The notes under the pieces are model-generated. The model had not been told where the DNA came from. It saw only the letters and a program-made list of their open reading frames with translations, and searched no databases. Both the position numbers and the translations under genes were made by a program. Below, piece by piece: positions 9,507 through 19,314 of a stretch of 64,000 nucleotides of DNA. This stretch comes from Enterobacteriaceae bacterium ESL0689. Its GTDB lineage: Bacteria; Pseudomonadota; Gammaproteobacteria; Enterobacterales; Enterobacteriaceae. The DNA is taken from contig JAQTIF010000001.1 of assembly GCA_029433525.1 (NCBI GenBank), positions 1 through 64,000 of the forward strand, read 5' to 3'. Positions within the stretch are counted from its first letter, which is position 1; every line of letters begins with the position of its first letter.

Positions 9507-10475
9507 ATGCCTATGGAATCAGCAGATTTCGAAGAAGTGCTGCAGGAAGCGCTAACCGAGCGCGATATGGAGCTGCAGGAAAAAGAACTACCGGAGATCA
9601 ACATTGGCGAAGCGCTTCCCGTTAAAGAGGGGCTCGATTTTTCCCGGGAATATGTGGATTTTGGTGTCTCGAAAGTAGTCGGATCGGTTAAAGACGGCAT
9701 CATCGGTAACAAAACCAACAGCCTGAAAACCATTGACAGTGATATCGAATGGCTGAAAGCACCTGTCGGCCAGTGGGCTAAAGCAGCTACCTGGACACAG
9801 CAGGAACTGGAGAAGATTGCCAGGCTCAATATTAACCTGCAATCCAAGAAACAGGATGATTTGTACGCTAACGCCCTGTCGACTATCCAGTACGCGGGTT
9901 ATGTCGGGCATCAGGGTGTGAAGGGCCAGGAAGGTTTACTGACGGGCACGGGTGTACAAATTATTATCGACGCTTCCGGCAAAACCATTGCTGAAATGAC
10001 ATCGGATGAGTTTGTTAAGCTGGTTTTGGATGCTTACAACGTAGCCTGGCGAAAATCCGGTTACCGCATCCAGCCAACGCATATCGCAATGGATGCCAGC
10101 GACTTCATGCTGGCGATGCAGAAATTCGATCCAAACCCGATTGTTGTCGGTACCGACCTGCTGCCGATTGCGGCAATGGACCGCATCATGGCGGCGCTGC
10201 GTAAGGCTTCCGGCAACGATAATTTCAGTATCACTTTTGTCAAAGTACCCAGCAATTATGCGGTTGGCATCAAGACGGGTAAAACCCGCATGGCTATCTA
10301 CACGTATGAAGCGGATTACGTTGAAATGGAAGTGCATATGCCAGAACTGCTGGCTGTACGACCGCGTGATCTGCTGACCTACGAGTGCGGCTATCGCTCG
10401 GCATTCGGTGGTGCAATGTGGAAACAGCCACAGTCGGCTGTTTACGTTGACTATAAATCCTCGCCAGCAGAGTAA
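9507..10475 (+). CDS. Major capsid protein (DUF2184-like)
   Basis: A 322-residue protein at the position of the major capsid gene. The C-terminal half (HIAMDASDFMLAMQ, MPELLAVRPRDLLTYECGYR) matches the DUF2184 capsid family, an HK97-fold shell protein. The N-terminus is acidic and helical (residues 5-40), as expected of a delta-like region. The frame is intact. Confidence 0.8.
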   Translation: MPMESADFEEVLQEALTERDMELQEKELPEINIGEALPVKEGLDFSREYVDFGVSKVVGSVKDGIIGNKTNSLKTIDSDIEWLKAPVGQWAKAATWTQQELEKIARLNINLQSKKQDDLYANALSTIQYAGYVGHQGVKGQEGLLTGTGVQIIIDASGKTIAEMTSDEFVKLVLDAYNVAWRKSGYRIQPTHIAMDASDFMLAMQKFDPNPIVVGTDLLPIAAMDRIMAALRKASGNDNFSITFVKVPSNYAVGIKTGKTRMAIYTYEADYVEMEVHMPELLAVRPRDLLTYECGYRSAFGGAMWKQPQSAVYVDYKSSPAE

Positions 10476-10489
10476 TCACGGGGGGTAGC

Positions 10490-10852
10490 ATGGAATTTAC
10501 CGCACGTTACCCTGAATTCACCGCTATATCGCCAGAGCGTATTGCAGGCGCCCTGCAGGATGCTGCAAACCAGATGAGCCGCAGGGTGTGGCGAAAGCTC
10601 TATGAACAGGGCCAGCACGCCATGGCGGCGCATCTGCTTTATGCCTCTGGCGTGTTAACCGGCTCAGGCAATGCAAATGGAAAACCGGTTATGGCCGTTA
10701 CCAGCAAAAGTGCAGGCGGCTTGTCGCTGGGTTATTCCGCACCTGACGCTGGTTTCGGGGTTAATCACGACGGCTACGCCTCCAGCAGTTACGGGCAGGA
10801 ATATATCCGGCTGCGTAAGCTGGTGGGTGTGCATGTACTGGCGATACGGTGA
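10490..10852 (+). CDS. Head-tail connector-like protein (DUF4054-like)
   Basis: A 120-residue protein starting FTARYPEFTAISPERIAGAL, a pattern shared with DUF4054 and gp6-type adaptor proteins that sit under the portal. It lies between the capsid gene and further connector genes. Its stop overlaps the next ATG (TGATG), indicating coupling. Confidence 0.68.
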   Translation: MEFTARYPEFTAISPERIAGALQDAANQMSRRVWRKLYEQGQHAMAAHLLYASGVLTGSGNANGKPVMAVTSKSAGGLSLGYSAPDAGFGVNHDGYASSSYGQEYIRLRKLVGVHVLAIR

Positions 10853-11316
10853 TGATTAAAAATTCGGGAAAATTTAAAGGCGCGGGACTTAGGGCACTGG
10901 AGGCCCGTATTCGTGCGCTGGGACGGACGAAAGTGGTTATTGGCGTACCAGCAGCCAGCAATACAGGGCGTGATGATGGTCTCAGCACGGCCACGATTGC
11001 CGCCGCGCATGAGTTCGGCGTGCCAGGTCATATTCCTGAGCGTTCGTTTCTGCGCTCTACCCTCCGTGAGAATAAGGAACAGGCCTCACGGTTTCTGGCT
11101 AAACGTCTTCAGGAAGCGATTTTCGAAGACGGACAAACGGAAGCGGCGTTTGCGCTGGTGGGTGAAAAACTTGCTGGCGAGGTTAAACGCAAAATCCAGT
11201 CGGGAATTGCACCACCGCTGGACCCGAAAACCATCGCCAGAAAAGGGTCCTCCAGACCGCTAATCGATACCGGGAATTTACTGCAATCCATCACTTATGA
11301 GGTACGCGATAAATAA
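10852..11316 (+). CDS. Phage neck/virion morphogenesis-like protein
   Basis: About 154 residues, basic, with VVIGVPAASNTGRDD and a HEFGVPGHIPERSFLRSTL segment seen in neck or tail-completion proteins of contractile phages. I chose ATG 10852 over the adjacent GTG because it overlaps the upstream stop. Its own stop overlaps the next start (TAATG). It probably acts in joining heads to tails. Confidence 0.65.
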   Translation: MIKNSGKFKGAGLRALEARIRALGRTKVVIGVPAASNTGRDDGLSTATIAAAHEFGVPGHIPERSFLRSTLRENKEQASRFLAKRLQEAIFEDGQTEAAFALVGEKLAGEVKRKIQSGIAPPLDPKTIARKGSSRPLIDTGNLLQSITYEVRDK

Positions 11317-11651
11317 TGGACGATTTTGCCGACGAAATATTCTCTGATCCGTTCTTTGGTCAGGAGTGTGAATTTACCGCAGCATCCGGCACCATGCGGA
11401 AACTTATCTGCATTGTGCAGCCTGCCAGCAACGATGACCTGCAGATCCTGCCTGAGGGTGATCGCTATAACCCGACGGTGCGCGTGATGACGCAGGCACC
11501 TGTTGAGAATAAAGAGTTGTTCTCATGGAATGGTCTGCGCTGGCGCATTATCAGTAAATCATTATGGAATGATTATGGCTATTACGACGCTTTCGCAACT
11601 CGATATGAAGGCAGTCAGGCAGACGATAGCGGCGGTTTTACAGTTACCTGA
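11316..11651 (+). CDS. Head-tail joining protein, unknown family
   Basis: A 111-residue acidic protein in the connector cluster, with PTVRVMTQAPVENKELFSWN in the middle, a pattern seen in head-tail stopper proteins. It overlaps both neighbours. I cannot assign a family beyond position and size. Confidence 0.55.
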   Translation: MDDFADEIFSDPFFGQECEFTAASGTMRKLICIVQPASNDDLQILPEGDRYNPTVRVMTQAPVENKELFSWNGLRWRIISKSLWNDYGYYDAFATRYEGSQADDSGGFTVT

Positions 11652-12069
11652 AGACCGGGTGATTGACGGAAACGAGGAAACCGATATTTCGGCGCTGGAT
11701 TACTTTATTTCTGTCAGCAGCGTGACGTCTGATCTCATCGGTGAAGAGCGCCGCTTTGACGGGGTAACCGAAGCCGAGATCATTACCTCAACCCGTGAAA
11801 CACTGATATCGGTTAACGCCTTTGGACCTAACGCCTGCCTGATTATCGAAAAACTGTCGTCATCACTCAGTACCCATTACGCTCAGCAACAATTCAAACA
11901 GATCCCCGCTGGAATTGTCCGTAAGCCACAGATCCGCAATCTGCCGACGGCGATTGCCGGTGGCAAGGAGCAACGGGCGCAAATCGATTTAACACTCTCT
12001 CATATCCATCGTATTGCCGCACCGCTTAACCGTGGTGAGACGGTGGATATTATTCTTTATGAGGATTAG
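11575..12069 (+). CDS. Tail completion/terminator-like phage protein
   Basis: About 164 residues from ATG 11575, beginning MAITTLSQLDMKAVRQTIAA. It overlaps the end of the preceding gene by 77 bases. The position just before the sheath gene and the LMC-like alpha/beta composition suggest a tail terminator. Upstream in-frame codons to 11503 look like the other gene read out of frame, so I did not use them. Confidence 0.6.
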   Translation: MAITTLSQLDMKAVRQTIAAVLQLPEDRVIDGNEETDISALDYFISVSSVTSDLIGEERRFDGVTEAEIITSTRETLISVNAFGPNACLIIEKLSSSLSTHYAQQQFKQIPAGIVRKPQIRNLPTAIAGGKEQRAQIDLTLSHIHRIAAPLNRGETVDIILYED

Positions 12070-12071
12070 CA

Positions 12072-13583
12072 ATGAGCTTACCCATTAAGGAGGTAATCAA
12101 CGCACAGATCCTGCCGCAGGCTACCGCAGCACAGCGCCGGGATTTGAGTATGGTTACCATTTTTACTTCAGACGTTGGCGAACCGTTCCAGGATGCCACA
12201 ACCCGCTATGTGTTTGTATCCGGCCCTGAGGATGTAGCCAGTCAGTTTGGTTCGAAGTCAGAGGCTTACAAAGCGGCGCTTTCGCTGTTCAGCGCCCGCC
12301 CGAAACCGAAACGCGCCATGATTGGCCGGTTCGCCGCTGAAACACAGGAAATTGCTGCCACCGCAAACGCGCTCAAAGGCTCAACGATTTCCGCTGGCAT
12401 TAACACATTCAAAGCCATCACCGACGGCGCTATGACGCTGAATATCGGCGGTGTCGCCACCACGCTGAGCGGGCTGGATTTTAGCACAGCGATTGATTTC
12501 AGCGATGTGGCCGCTGTGATTGACGACCAGCTCCCGGAATCAGGCAACATCGGCGCGTTGTGGGATGGTGTCGGTAACCGCCTTATTATTCAGGCGCAGA
12601 CTGCCGGAGCCTATCCCGCAACCCGTATTGGTTATGCCACCGACCCCGGAACCGGTTCTTATATCGGCAGTCTGCTGAAGCTGGAAGACGGGCAGGCGAC
12701 GGTAATCACCGGGCAGGCGGCACAGACAGTCAACGCCGAACTGCCATCCGAAGCGATGCATAAGTTGCAGAACCTTTACCAGAACTGGTACGGGGCCTAT
12801 TTCGCTGATGCACTGACAGATGAGCAACTGGACGACGCGCATTCCTGGATTGCTGCGGCGGATTTGAAAGTGCTGGCGTACACCGCAGTGCGTGATGAGC
12901 AAATCGAGTGGAACAACGCGAATATGCTCAAAAAACTGTACGACAAAAACAGTGGTCGCCTGATGGTGCAGTACAACAAAACCGGTGATAACCATGCTGC
13001 AGCAGAGCTGCTGGCGATTGCCGTTTCAACGCTCTGGCAGGGACAGAACACCGCTAAAACCGTCAAGTTCAAGCAGCAGACCAGCGTGCGCTCGGATGAC
13101 CGCATCACATTAACCGAAGCGGCGAAATGCCAGCGACTGGGCATCAATTTTTATACCGACTATGACGGCATCAACATGCTGGCTGAAGGGCAGATGCTGG
13201 GTGGCACGTTCATCGATGAAGTGATGGGGCTCGATGCGTTTCTTGACGCCTGCCAGAAACAGGCATTTACCGCGCTGCAGGGTAACCCGAGCAAAGTGCC
13301 GCAAACCGACAAGGGCCAGGCGATGCTGATTGGCTCCCTGAATATCATTGGTGCTGAGTTCGTGCGCAACGGGTTTCTGGCAGGTGGTCTGTGGCGGGGT
13401 AATGACGTGGGTGCGCTGACGTGGGGCGACCGGCTCGACGAAGGCTTCTATTTCTACTCCGACAGTTTCGACCTGCAGTCTGATGCCGATCGCGAGGCCC
13501 GCAAAATGATGCCGGTTATGTGCGCCATCAAACTGGCGGGAGCGGGTCATTCTGCTGACCTGCTTATTCAGTTTAACCGTTAA
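12072..13583 (+). CDS. Tail sheath protein (DUF3383-like)
   Basis: A 503-residue protein at the sheath position of contractile phages. It begins LPIKEVINAQILPQATAAQR and carries Gly-rich beta segments in the middle, as in DUF3383 proteins, which are sheath homologues in AP22-like and related myophages. It is followed by the tube gene. The frame is intact. It marks this phage as contractile-tailed. Confidence 0.82.
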   Translation: MSLPIKEVINAQILPQATAAQRRDLSMVTIFTSDVGEPFQDATTRYVFVSGPEDVASQFGSKSEAYKAALSLFSARPKPKRAMIGRFAAETQEIAATANALKGSTISAGINTFKAITDGAMTLNIGGVATTLSGLDFSTAIDFSDVAAVIDDQLPESGNIGALWDGVGNRLIIQAQTAGAYPATRIGYATDPGTGSYIGSLLKLEDGQATVITGQAAQTVNAELPSEAMHKLQNLYQNWYGAYFADALTDEQLDDAHSWIAAADLKVLAYTAVRDEQIEWNNANMLKKLYDKNSGRLMVQYNKTGDNHAAAELLAIAVSTLWQGQNTAKTVKFKQQTSVRSDDRITLTEAAKCQRLGINFYTDYDGINMLAEGQMLGGTFIDEVMGLDAFLDACQKQAFTALQGNPSKVPQTDKGQAMLIGSLNIIGAEFVRNGFLAGGLWRGNDVGALTWGDRLDEGFYFYSDSFDLQSDADREARKMMPVMCAIKLAGAGHSADLLIQFNR

Positions 13584-13595
13584 GGATAAAAAAAA

Positions 13596-14033
13596 ATGGG
13601 CCTTTACAGACATGACCGCAGCATCCTGTCGCTGAACGGTTACGAAATTACTGCGTGGGACGAGTCCAGCGACTCGTTTTCTCTGGCACCCGTCGGGGAT
13701 GATGGCGCGTATACCATCGGTGCCGGAGGGCGCGGGGTATTTGTGTTTACCGGCAACGAGTCCGGTATTCTCACCTTTAAGCTGTTACAGCATTCCGCTG
13801 ACAACAAATTCCTGTGCGATTTGCGTAATCAAATCCTCAACAGCCAGTCGGCACCCACTCCGATTGAGATGTACTTTAAGGATACCTGGAACGGGGACGA
13901 ACTGGTCGGACAGGCGGGATTTTTTACCACGCCGCCGACCCATGCCCGTGGTACTGCGCATAACCCCAACACCTGGATTATCCAGTTCGAACGTATTGTT
14001 ACCCGATTAGCAAAAGGGGCATTAAATGAATAA
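13596..14033 (+). CDS. Tail tube protein (DUF3277-like)
   Basis: A 145-residue protein directly after the sheath gene, with the order typical of tube proteins: YDRS-like start, GRGVFVFTGNESGILTFKLL in the middle. DUF3277 proteins form the inner tail tube. An A8 run lies in the ribosome-binding region just upstream (13588-13595). Confidence 0.75.
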   Translation: MGLYRHDRSILSLNGYEITAWDESSDSFSLAPVGDDGAYTIGAGGRGVFVFTGNESGILTFKLLQHSADNKFLCDLRNQILNSQSAPTPIEMYFKDTWNGDELVGQAGFFTTPPTHARGTAHNPNTWIIQFERIVTRLAKGALNE

Positions 14034-14421
14034 AGATGATGTGATCTATGAACATCGCCAGGCCAATTTTATCGAGGCCAAAAACCAGGCAATGAAACTG
14101 CTGGCGCTGCTTAAGGGATGTATCTCCATGCAGGATTCGAAGGTTGAAATCGATATTGGCGGCATCGTGTCGAATATCGGCTCAGCAGAAATGCAGGGTG
14201 TTGAGGCATTTATCATTAAATACGTTACGGTACGCGATGAGAACGACCAGCCGGTCACGCTCAACCGTACCGATGTGTTTAACCGTCATTTCAATGCTCA
14301 CCGCTCACATTACATTCCGCTCATTATTGAGGGGATAATGTTCCACTTTGCTGATTTTTTGCCCGATGGGGTCGCCTCTGCGATAAGTATGCCAGACTCG
14401 GTGACGCTGACGGCCCGGTAA
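14026..14421 (+). CDS. Tail assembly chaperone, short form (lambda G-like)
   Basis: A 131-residue protein between tube and tape measure, the place of tail assembly chaperones. It contains a conserved domain around residues 25-115. A slippery heptamer near the 3' end allows a longer product, listed separately. The start overlaps the tube gene stop by 8 bases. Confidence 0.72.
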   Translation: MNKDDVIYEHRQANFIEAKNQAMKLLALLKGCISMQDSKVEIDIGGIVSNIGSAEMQGVEAFIIKYVTVRDENDQPVTLNRTDVFNRHFNAHRSHYIPLIIEGIMFHFADFLPDGVASAISMPDSVTLTAR

Positions 14422-14603
14422 GTGATGTTGACTGGATAAAAATGCTCCCGGTGATGGAAGGTATCTACACCGGGCATGATTTACGCACCACGGCCACGCT
14501 CGAGGATGTGCTGGATTTCCACGAGGCATATGTTGAGCGTTTGCTGGCGCAACAGAGGTCGGACGATGGAGATCGAGGAACTGCTGGTCGCTATCGGCGT
14601 TGA
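14026..14603 (+). CDS. Tail assembly chaperone, frameshift product (lambda GT-like)
   Basis: A T_TTT_TTG heptamer at 14355-14361 lies in the frame needed for -1 slippage. After slippage the reading continues with FARWGRLCDKYARLGDADG, then MLPVMEGIYTGHDLRTTATL, and stops at TGA 14601-14603, giving about 192 residues. The extension overlaps the tape measure start. Expression of a chaperone pair by -1 slippage just before the tape measure gene is a conserved strategy of long-tailed phages. Unlike the other frameshifts here, this one looks programmed. Confidence 0.75.
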
Positions 14604-16365
14604 TACGACGCAGGCGGCAAAAATAAATGACGTGGTTGTCGCTCTGGGTGTGGCAGCGGCGCAGATTGCCAGCGAGGCAAACCGGGTAAACCGGAATCTG
14701 GACGATATCGGCGATCATTCGATACGGACAACGGAAGAGGCCACACGCAAGGCGAAGGAGGCGGAGAAATCGGTCGGTAAGCTGAAGATGCTGGCGGCGG
14801 GTGTGGGGGCTCTGATTGGCTATGTATCCGGGCGGGTACTGGGCTTTATTGATCAGGCCGTGGGTGGTGCGCGTACGCTGTCAAAAGAGAAAGGCTTGCT
14901 CTTCAACATCTCACAGGCAGAGCTACAGCAGGCTGACGAGTACCAGGCCGCAATGAAACGCACCGGGGTATCGATAGAGTCAGTTAAAACCAAAATCGCG
15001 CTCAACCTGCTGCCCCAACTGACGAATGCGGTGAATGGTTTTAACAACTGGCTCAGTGCCAGTAAAGAGCTGGTTGCGGGCGGGCTAACGAAAACTATCC
15101 AGTTTGGCGCGCGCGCGATACAGGTGATTGTGAATACCGGCAGGGCGATCGGTTCGGTGGTTAAAAACACCATCGGCTGGAAAGGTGCGCTTGTCATGCT
15201 GACGGCGGCGTTCGCCATCCTCAACCGCACGATGCTGATGAACCCGATTACCTGGATAGTTGCTGCAATTGTCGGTTTAATGCTCATCATTGACGACTTG
15301 ATGGTCTATCTGGATGGGGGAGAATCACAGTTCGGCGAATTCTGGGGAAGCTGTATTGCCTGGATTAAGCGCGTAAAAGACTGGTGGGCCAATTTATCCG
15401 GTGAGTTTAAAACCTCGCTGAAACTCCTGGGCTCCATGTTTGCAGCAGCGTTCGGCACTAATCTGTTCCTGTCCGTTATCAAAGGTACAGGAATGTTTGG
15501 TCGTGCGCTGGCGCTGCTGACCTCTCCGTTCAGCCAAGTTATTAAACTTGTGGGAACGGCAGGTAAGGCGTTTATCTGGCTCGGTCGTGCGCTGCTGATG
15601 AACCCCATTGGACTGGTTATCGGACTGGTGGTGGGACTGGGGTATGTGCTGTACGATCTGTACCGGTGGCTGAAAACGGGTGAATCGTCCTTCGGCGACT
15701 TCTGGAAAACCGTCCAGGAGACATGGGAGAAGATTAAGACGTTCTTCAGCGACGGGGTAAAGAACATCCTCAAATCACTGGGGATGAGCGAGGAAGGCGC
15801 CGGGAAGACCGTTAAAGCGCTCGGCGCGGCGTTCGCCCGGGTGTCTGGGCTTCTTACCTTACCATTTCAGCAGGGCTGGGAGTTAATTAAGGGCCTGTTC
15901 GATATCTGGGGCAGTGATACCGACAGTTTTACCAAAAAAATCGGCGACACCTTCAGACTGGTGACCGATATGATTAAGAAACCGTTTGAGGAAGCCTTTA
16001 ACTGGGTCACGAAGAAGTATGATGATACGGTCGGCAAGCTGAAGGGATTATGGGACGGAGCCAAAGACATGGTAGGGCTTGGCGACGGCGATGTTGATGT
16101 TAAAGGGAAGGCGATCGACCTCGATCAGACCATAAAATCCATCACACAATCACCCTCTCCGGTCGCGGGTAACGCAATGATAGGTAACGGTGTGACGAAC
16201 GCCACGACCAATAACAGCAGGCAGACCAGCATCAAAAATGACATCCAGGTAACCCAGCACATTGCCAGCACAGATCCGGTGCAGGCTGCAGACCTGTCAG
16301 CTAAAGGGCTGGAAAAATCGCTGAAGCAGACGGCCAGAAACCTGGAGGGAGGGGTTAATCGTTAA
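14566..16365 (+). CDS. Tail tape measure protein
   Basis: About 599 residues. The N-terminus (EELLVAIGVDTTQAAKINDV) is followed by a coiled segment, then two hydrophobic repeats of similar sequence, each with LLMNPIGLVIGLVVGLGYVL or MLMNPITWIVAAIVGLMLI followed by a D-Y/W motif, around residues 230-250 and 345-365. Its length sets tail length. I chose ATG 14566, just inside the chaperone frameshift extension; the 30 codons further upstream are the chaperone in another frame. Confidence 0.88.
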   Translation: MEIEELLVAIGVDTTQAAKINDVVVALGVAAAQIASEANRVNRNLDDIGDHSIRTTEEATRKAKEAEKSVGKLKMLAAGVGALIGYVSGRVLGFIDQAVGGARTLSKEKGLLFNISQAELQQADEYQAAMKRTGVSIESVKTKIALNLLPQLTNAVNGFNNWLSASKELVAGGLTKTIQFGARAIQVIVNTGRAIGSVVKNTIGWKGALVMLTAAFAILNRTMLMNPITWIVAAIVGLMLIIDDLMVYLDGGESQFGEFWGSCIAWIKRVKDWWANLSGEFKTSLKLLGSMFAAAFGTNLFLSVIKGTGMFGRALALLTSPFSQVIKLVGTAGKAFIWLGRALLMNPIGLVIGLVVGLGYVLYDLYRWLKTGESSFGDFWKTVQETWEKIKTFFSDGVKNILKSLGMSEEGAGKTVKALGAAFARVSGLLTLPFQQGWELIKGLFDIWGSDTDSFTKKIGDTFRLVTDMIKKPFEEAFNWVTKKYDDTVGKLKGLWDGAKDMVGLGDGDVDVKGKAIDLDQTIKSITQSPSPVAGNAMIGNGVTNATTNNSRQTSIKNDIQVTQHIASTDPVQAADLSAKGLEKSLKQTARNLEGGVNR

Positions 16366-16396
16366 GCCCTCTTATATTTTTCATTTCCGGAGTCCT

Positions 16397-17146
16397 ATGG
16401 ATATTCTTAGCGGATTTAACACCTCACGTCGGGCGACGGTCATCACGCGCTCAATTGGCGATTTTATTCTGGACTGCGTAACCGTGGAAGGGCATGGATC
16501 CACGTTGCGCCTGACTGAGAACCCGGTTGAATCAGGAGCCAGCATTGCCGATCACGCCGTTCTCGAACCAAAAGAAATCACCGTGTCTGGTGTGATGGTT
16601 GGCTACTCGCCACCGCAACAATTCAAAAATCTGACCGGTTACGACACGTCATTTTATGAAGCCTACCCGCCCCCTCGAAATCACCGCATATACCCGCCAG
16701 ACTGAGGCAATGGCGAATCAGTTTCTGACGATGGCAGACGGAGCAAAAGAGCAGGTAAGCCGGGTTTTGGCTCCCTGGTATCCGGAAGCGGCGGGGCTTG
16801 CTAATGACACCTCGGCTACGCTCGACCGGGTAGGAAAAGCGTATGAAGACCTGCTGACCCTGCAAAAAGCGGCGAGACAATCACCGTTCAGACAGGGATC
16901 CGCCAGTACCACAACATGATGATCCTGAGTCTCAGTGTTACGCAGATGTACGACGGTTCGGCGGAGTTTACGCTAACGCTACGGGAAATATTTATCGTTG
17001 AGTCACAGAAGGCCCGGGGTATCCATCCGGATGTGAAATCATCGTCACCTGCCAAAAAGAACCTTGGCAAAACACAACCGAAAGAAGTCAGTCAATCGGG
17101 AATTAAGATGATCGGCAAAGAGCTTAAATCAATGATGGGGGGTTAA
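16397..17146 (+). pseudogene. Baseplate/distal tail protein, two compensating frameshifts
   Basis: Three overlapping frames form one protein of about 249 residues. The first ends at 16705. The middle part (LEITAYTRQTEAMANQFL) is one frame over, from the C-run near 16667-16675. It returns near 16869 (GC/G run), continuing MMILSLSVTQMYDGSAEF to 17146. The total of 750 bases is a multiple of three, so an insertion and a deletion compensate. The gene follows the tape measure, where baseplate hub and distal tail genes lie. Confidence 0.68.
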
Positions 17147-17149
17147 CGC

Positions 17150-17494
17150 ATGATATACGAAATCCCGGTTTCAACGGGTGAAATACAGGAGCAGTCATTT
17201 TCGCTATTCGGCATGAACCTGAGACTGACACTGTATTTCAATCCTGTCTTAAACGGCTGGCAGTTCGATTTACTGAATACGAACACCGGCGAACAAATAA
17301 CCCGTCTGCAGGGATTAACGGTTAACGCTCCGGCACTGCTGGAGCGTAAATTACCCTTCGTCCTGGTGCTGGCTGACGGCTCGGGTCTCGGAATCAATTC
17401 GCTACAGCGCGGCGAGCTGGGCAACAGACTGATGCTCTACGCAGTCGAAACGGAGGTATGGCGTGAGGCAATTCGGACGAACGCTACGGCTTAA
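17150..17494 (+). CDS. Baseplate plug-like phage protein
   Basis: A 114-residue beta-rich protein between the distal tail and hub genes, with FSLFGMNLRLTLYFNPVLNG near the N-terminus. Proteins of this size and position in AP22-like phages are annotated as baseplate plug proteins. It overlaps the next gene by 32 bases. Confidence 0.6.
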   Translation: MIYEIPVSTGEIQEQSFSLFGMNLRLTLYFNPVLNGWQFDLLNTNTGEQITRLQGLTVNAPALLERKLPFVLVLADGSGLGINSLQRGELGNRLMLYAVETEVWREAIRTNATA

Positions 17495-18293
17495 TATTGG
17501 CAACGCCAGTGAATCCATCGAAATAACCAGCCTGCGGGTTGCGTTCTCGGTAGAAAAAACATTAACCAGTGAGCCTAATCCGGCCGTTATTCGGATCTGG
17601 AATCTCAACGCTTCAAACCGCAATTTAATCGCCAGTAAGGTTTATGACCGGCTGTCGTTGTCCGTGGCCTATCGCGAGGATGAGTTACGTCTGATTTATA
17701 CCGGTGATATTACCAATACGGTCACCCTGCGGGATGGCGTTGACTTCATTACCGAAATGACCTGCGGTGATGGCCACGCGGCCTGTACAAAAGCGGGGCT
17801 GAATAAAACGCTTCAGGCCGGAGCCAGTGACAAAGACATTCTGGCGGAAGCATCCAGGTCGATGGGGCTGGAAAGCGGCGTTGTTGATCTGCCTGAAGAC
17901 CGGATCCTGCCGCGTGGAAAAGTGCTGACAGGAAACGCACGCGATACCCTGCATAAGATCGGTAAAAACAATAATGCCGACTGGTCAGTACAGGACGGAC
18001 AATTGACTGTTTTACCAAAGGATAAGGTGGCGTCTGATAACGACGGATTTGTGTTGTCGCAGGAAACCGGAATGATTAACAGCCCGGAAAAAACCGACGA
18101 CGGGTTGCAGATAACCTGCCTGTGTAATCCCGCATTGTGTATCGGTGGGCTGGTGCGCGTCGTGTCCATCATCCCCGAGTACAACGGTGATTATAAAATC
18201 ACTGAACTGACCCATACCGGCGATCTGCTGGGAAATGACTGGTACACAAAGCTACTGTGCGTCGGCGGGCGATTTAAAAAGGCAGGTACCTGA
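17463..18293 (+). CDS. Baseplate hub-like phage protein
   Basis: A 276-residue protein starting at GTG. The N-terminal half resembles gpD/gp27-type hub folds (IRIWNLNASNRNLIASKVYD), with the late segment GDYKITELTHTGDLLGNDWY common at the end of such proteins. It would bind the spike encoded next. Its stop overlaps the next ATG. Confidence 0.7.
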   Translation: MRQFGRTLRLNIGNASESIEITSLRVAFSVEKTLTSEPNPAVIRIWNLNASNRNLIASKVYDRLSLSVAYREDELRLIYTGDITNTVTLRDGVDFITEMTCGDGHAACTKAGLNKTLQAGASDKDILAEASRSMGLESGVVDLPEDRILPRGKVLTGNARDTLHKIGKNNNADWSVQDGQLTVLPKDKVASDNDGFVLSQETGMINSPEKTDDGLQITCLCNPALCIGGLVRVVSIIPEYNGDYKITELTHTGDLLGNDWYTKLLCVGGRFKKAGT

Positions 18294-18953
18294 TGGAAAA
18301 AAATCCCAGTTTGCTGGATGTGCTCAGTCAGAACGCAGACAACCAGCGACGTGATATTCACACCGCGCTTCCCGCTACGGTAATTGCGTGCAACGGTCAT
18401 ACTGCAACGCTACAGCTTATGATCGACCAGGTTATGCGTGACGGCGTGCAACTGGCATTGCCACCGCTGGTGGATGTGCCTGTTGGTTTTTATCGGGGTG
18501 GAGGATTCTGTGTGACAGTTCCCCTGAAACCCGGTGACGAGGGCTTAGCGATATTTTCCGAGCGCTGCATCGATGGCTGGTTTGTATCCGGCCAACAGTC
18601 CGCGCCACTCGATACCCGCTTTCATGATTACTCAGACGCATTTTTTCTGCCGCAGGGCAGCAGCCGACCCAAAAAAAATCCCGGCGTATTCAACGGATGC
18701 ACTGTCGATGCAGACCGATGATGGCGCAACATTCATTCGTATCACGCCGGGAAAAATAACCATTCAGGGTGATATTGAGCACACGGGGAACCGGGTGCAG
18801 ACCGGAAATTCATTGATTAACGGTAACCATTCGGTTACGGGCGATAGCGAATCCAGTGGTGGCATGATGACTCACAACGGCAAAAATATTGGTGATACAC
18901 ACACGCACACAGGCGTACAGACCGGTAGCGGCAATACAGGAGCACCTTGCTGA
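18293..18953 (+). pseudogene. Gp138-like baseplate spike protein, frameshifted
   Basis: Residues 30-135 form an OB-fold region as in Gp138-type spike proteins, membrane-piercing needles at the tail tip. The first frame stops at 18721. An A8 run at 18671-18678 is where removal of one A would continue into YSTDALSMQTDDGATFIRIT and a beta-helical end rich in Thr, Asn and His (GDTHTHTGVQTG). The restored length is about 219 residues. The HTHTG end is typical of spike tips that bind metal. Confidence 0.75.
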
Positions 18954-19314
18954 TGAGAACCCGACGACTGGACAGTAATCACGACTGGATGTTTGGCAAC
19001 GGGCGCGGGGATTATGCAACTGAATCACAGGCGATAGCCCAGTCAGTAGAAACCCGCCTTTTGTCGCTTTATGGTGACTGGTTTTTAAACCGCGAGCATG
19101 GACTTAAGTGGTTCGACTGGCTGCAGAAAAACCCGGACCTGATTCAGATGGAATCTGCGTTAAAAATACTGTACTCAGCACGGCTGGAGTAACAGAAATC
19201 ACTGCTTTTGCAATCGGTCTTGATCCCGATACCCGACGCATGAGCGTGCAGGTGAGCTATAACGACATCTATGGCGAGAACAACCAGGTGGTAACCCATG
19301 CTCCGGATAACTGA
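18953..19314 (+). pseudogene. GPW/gp25-like baseplate wedge protein, frameshifted
   Basis: A lysozyme-like gp25 family wedge subunit that starts sheath assembly. The N-terminal part reads to 19192. Adding one A in the A5 run near 19163-19167 continues as NTVLSTAGVTEITAFAIG to 19314, giving about 120 residues, a normal length. The end overlaps the baseplate J start. Confidence 0.75.
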
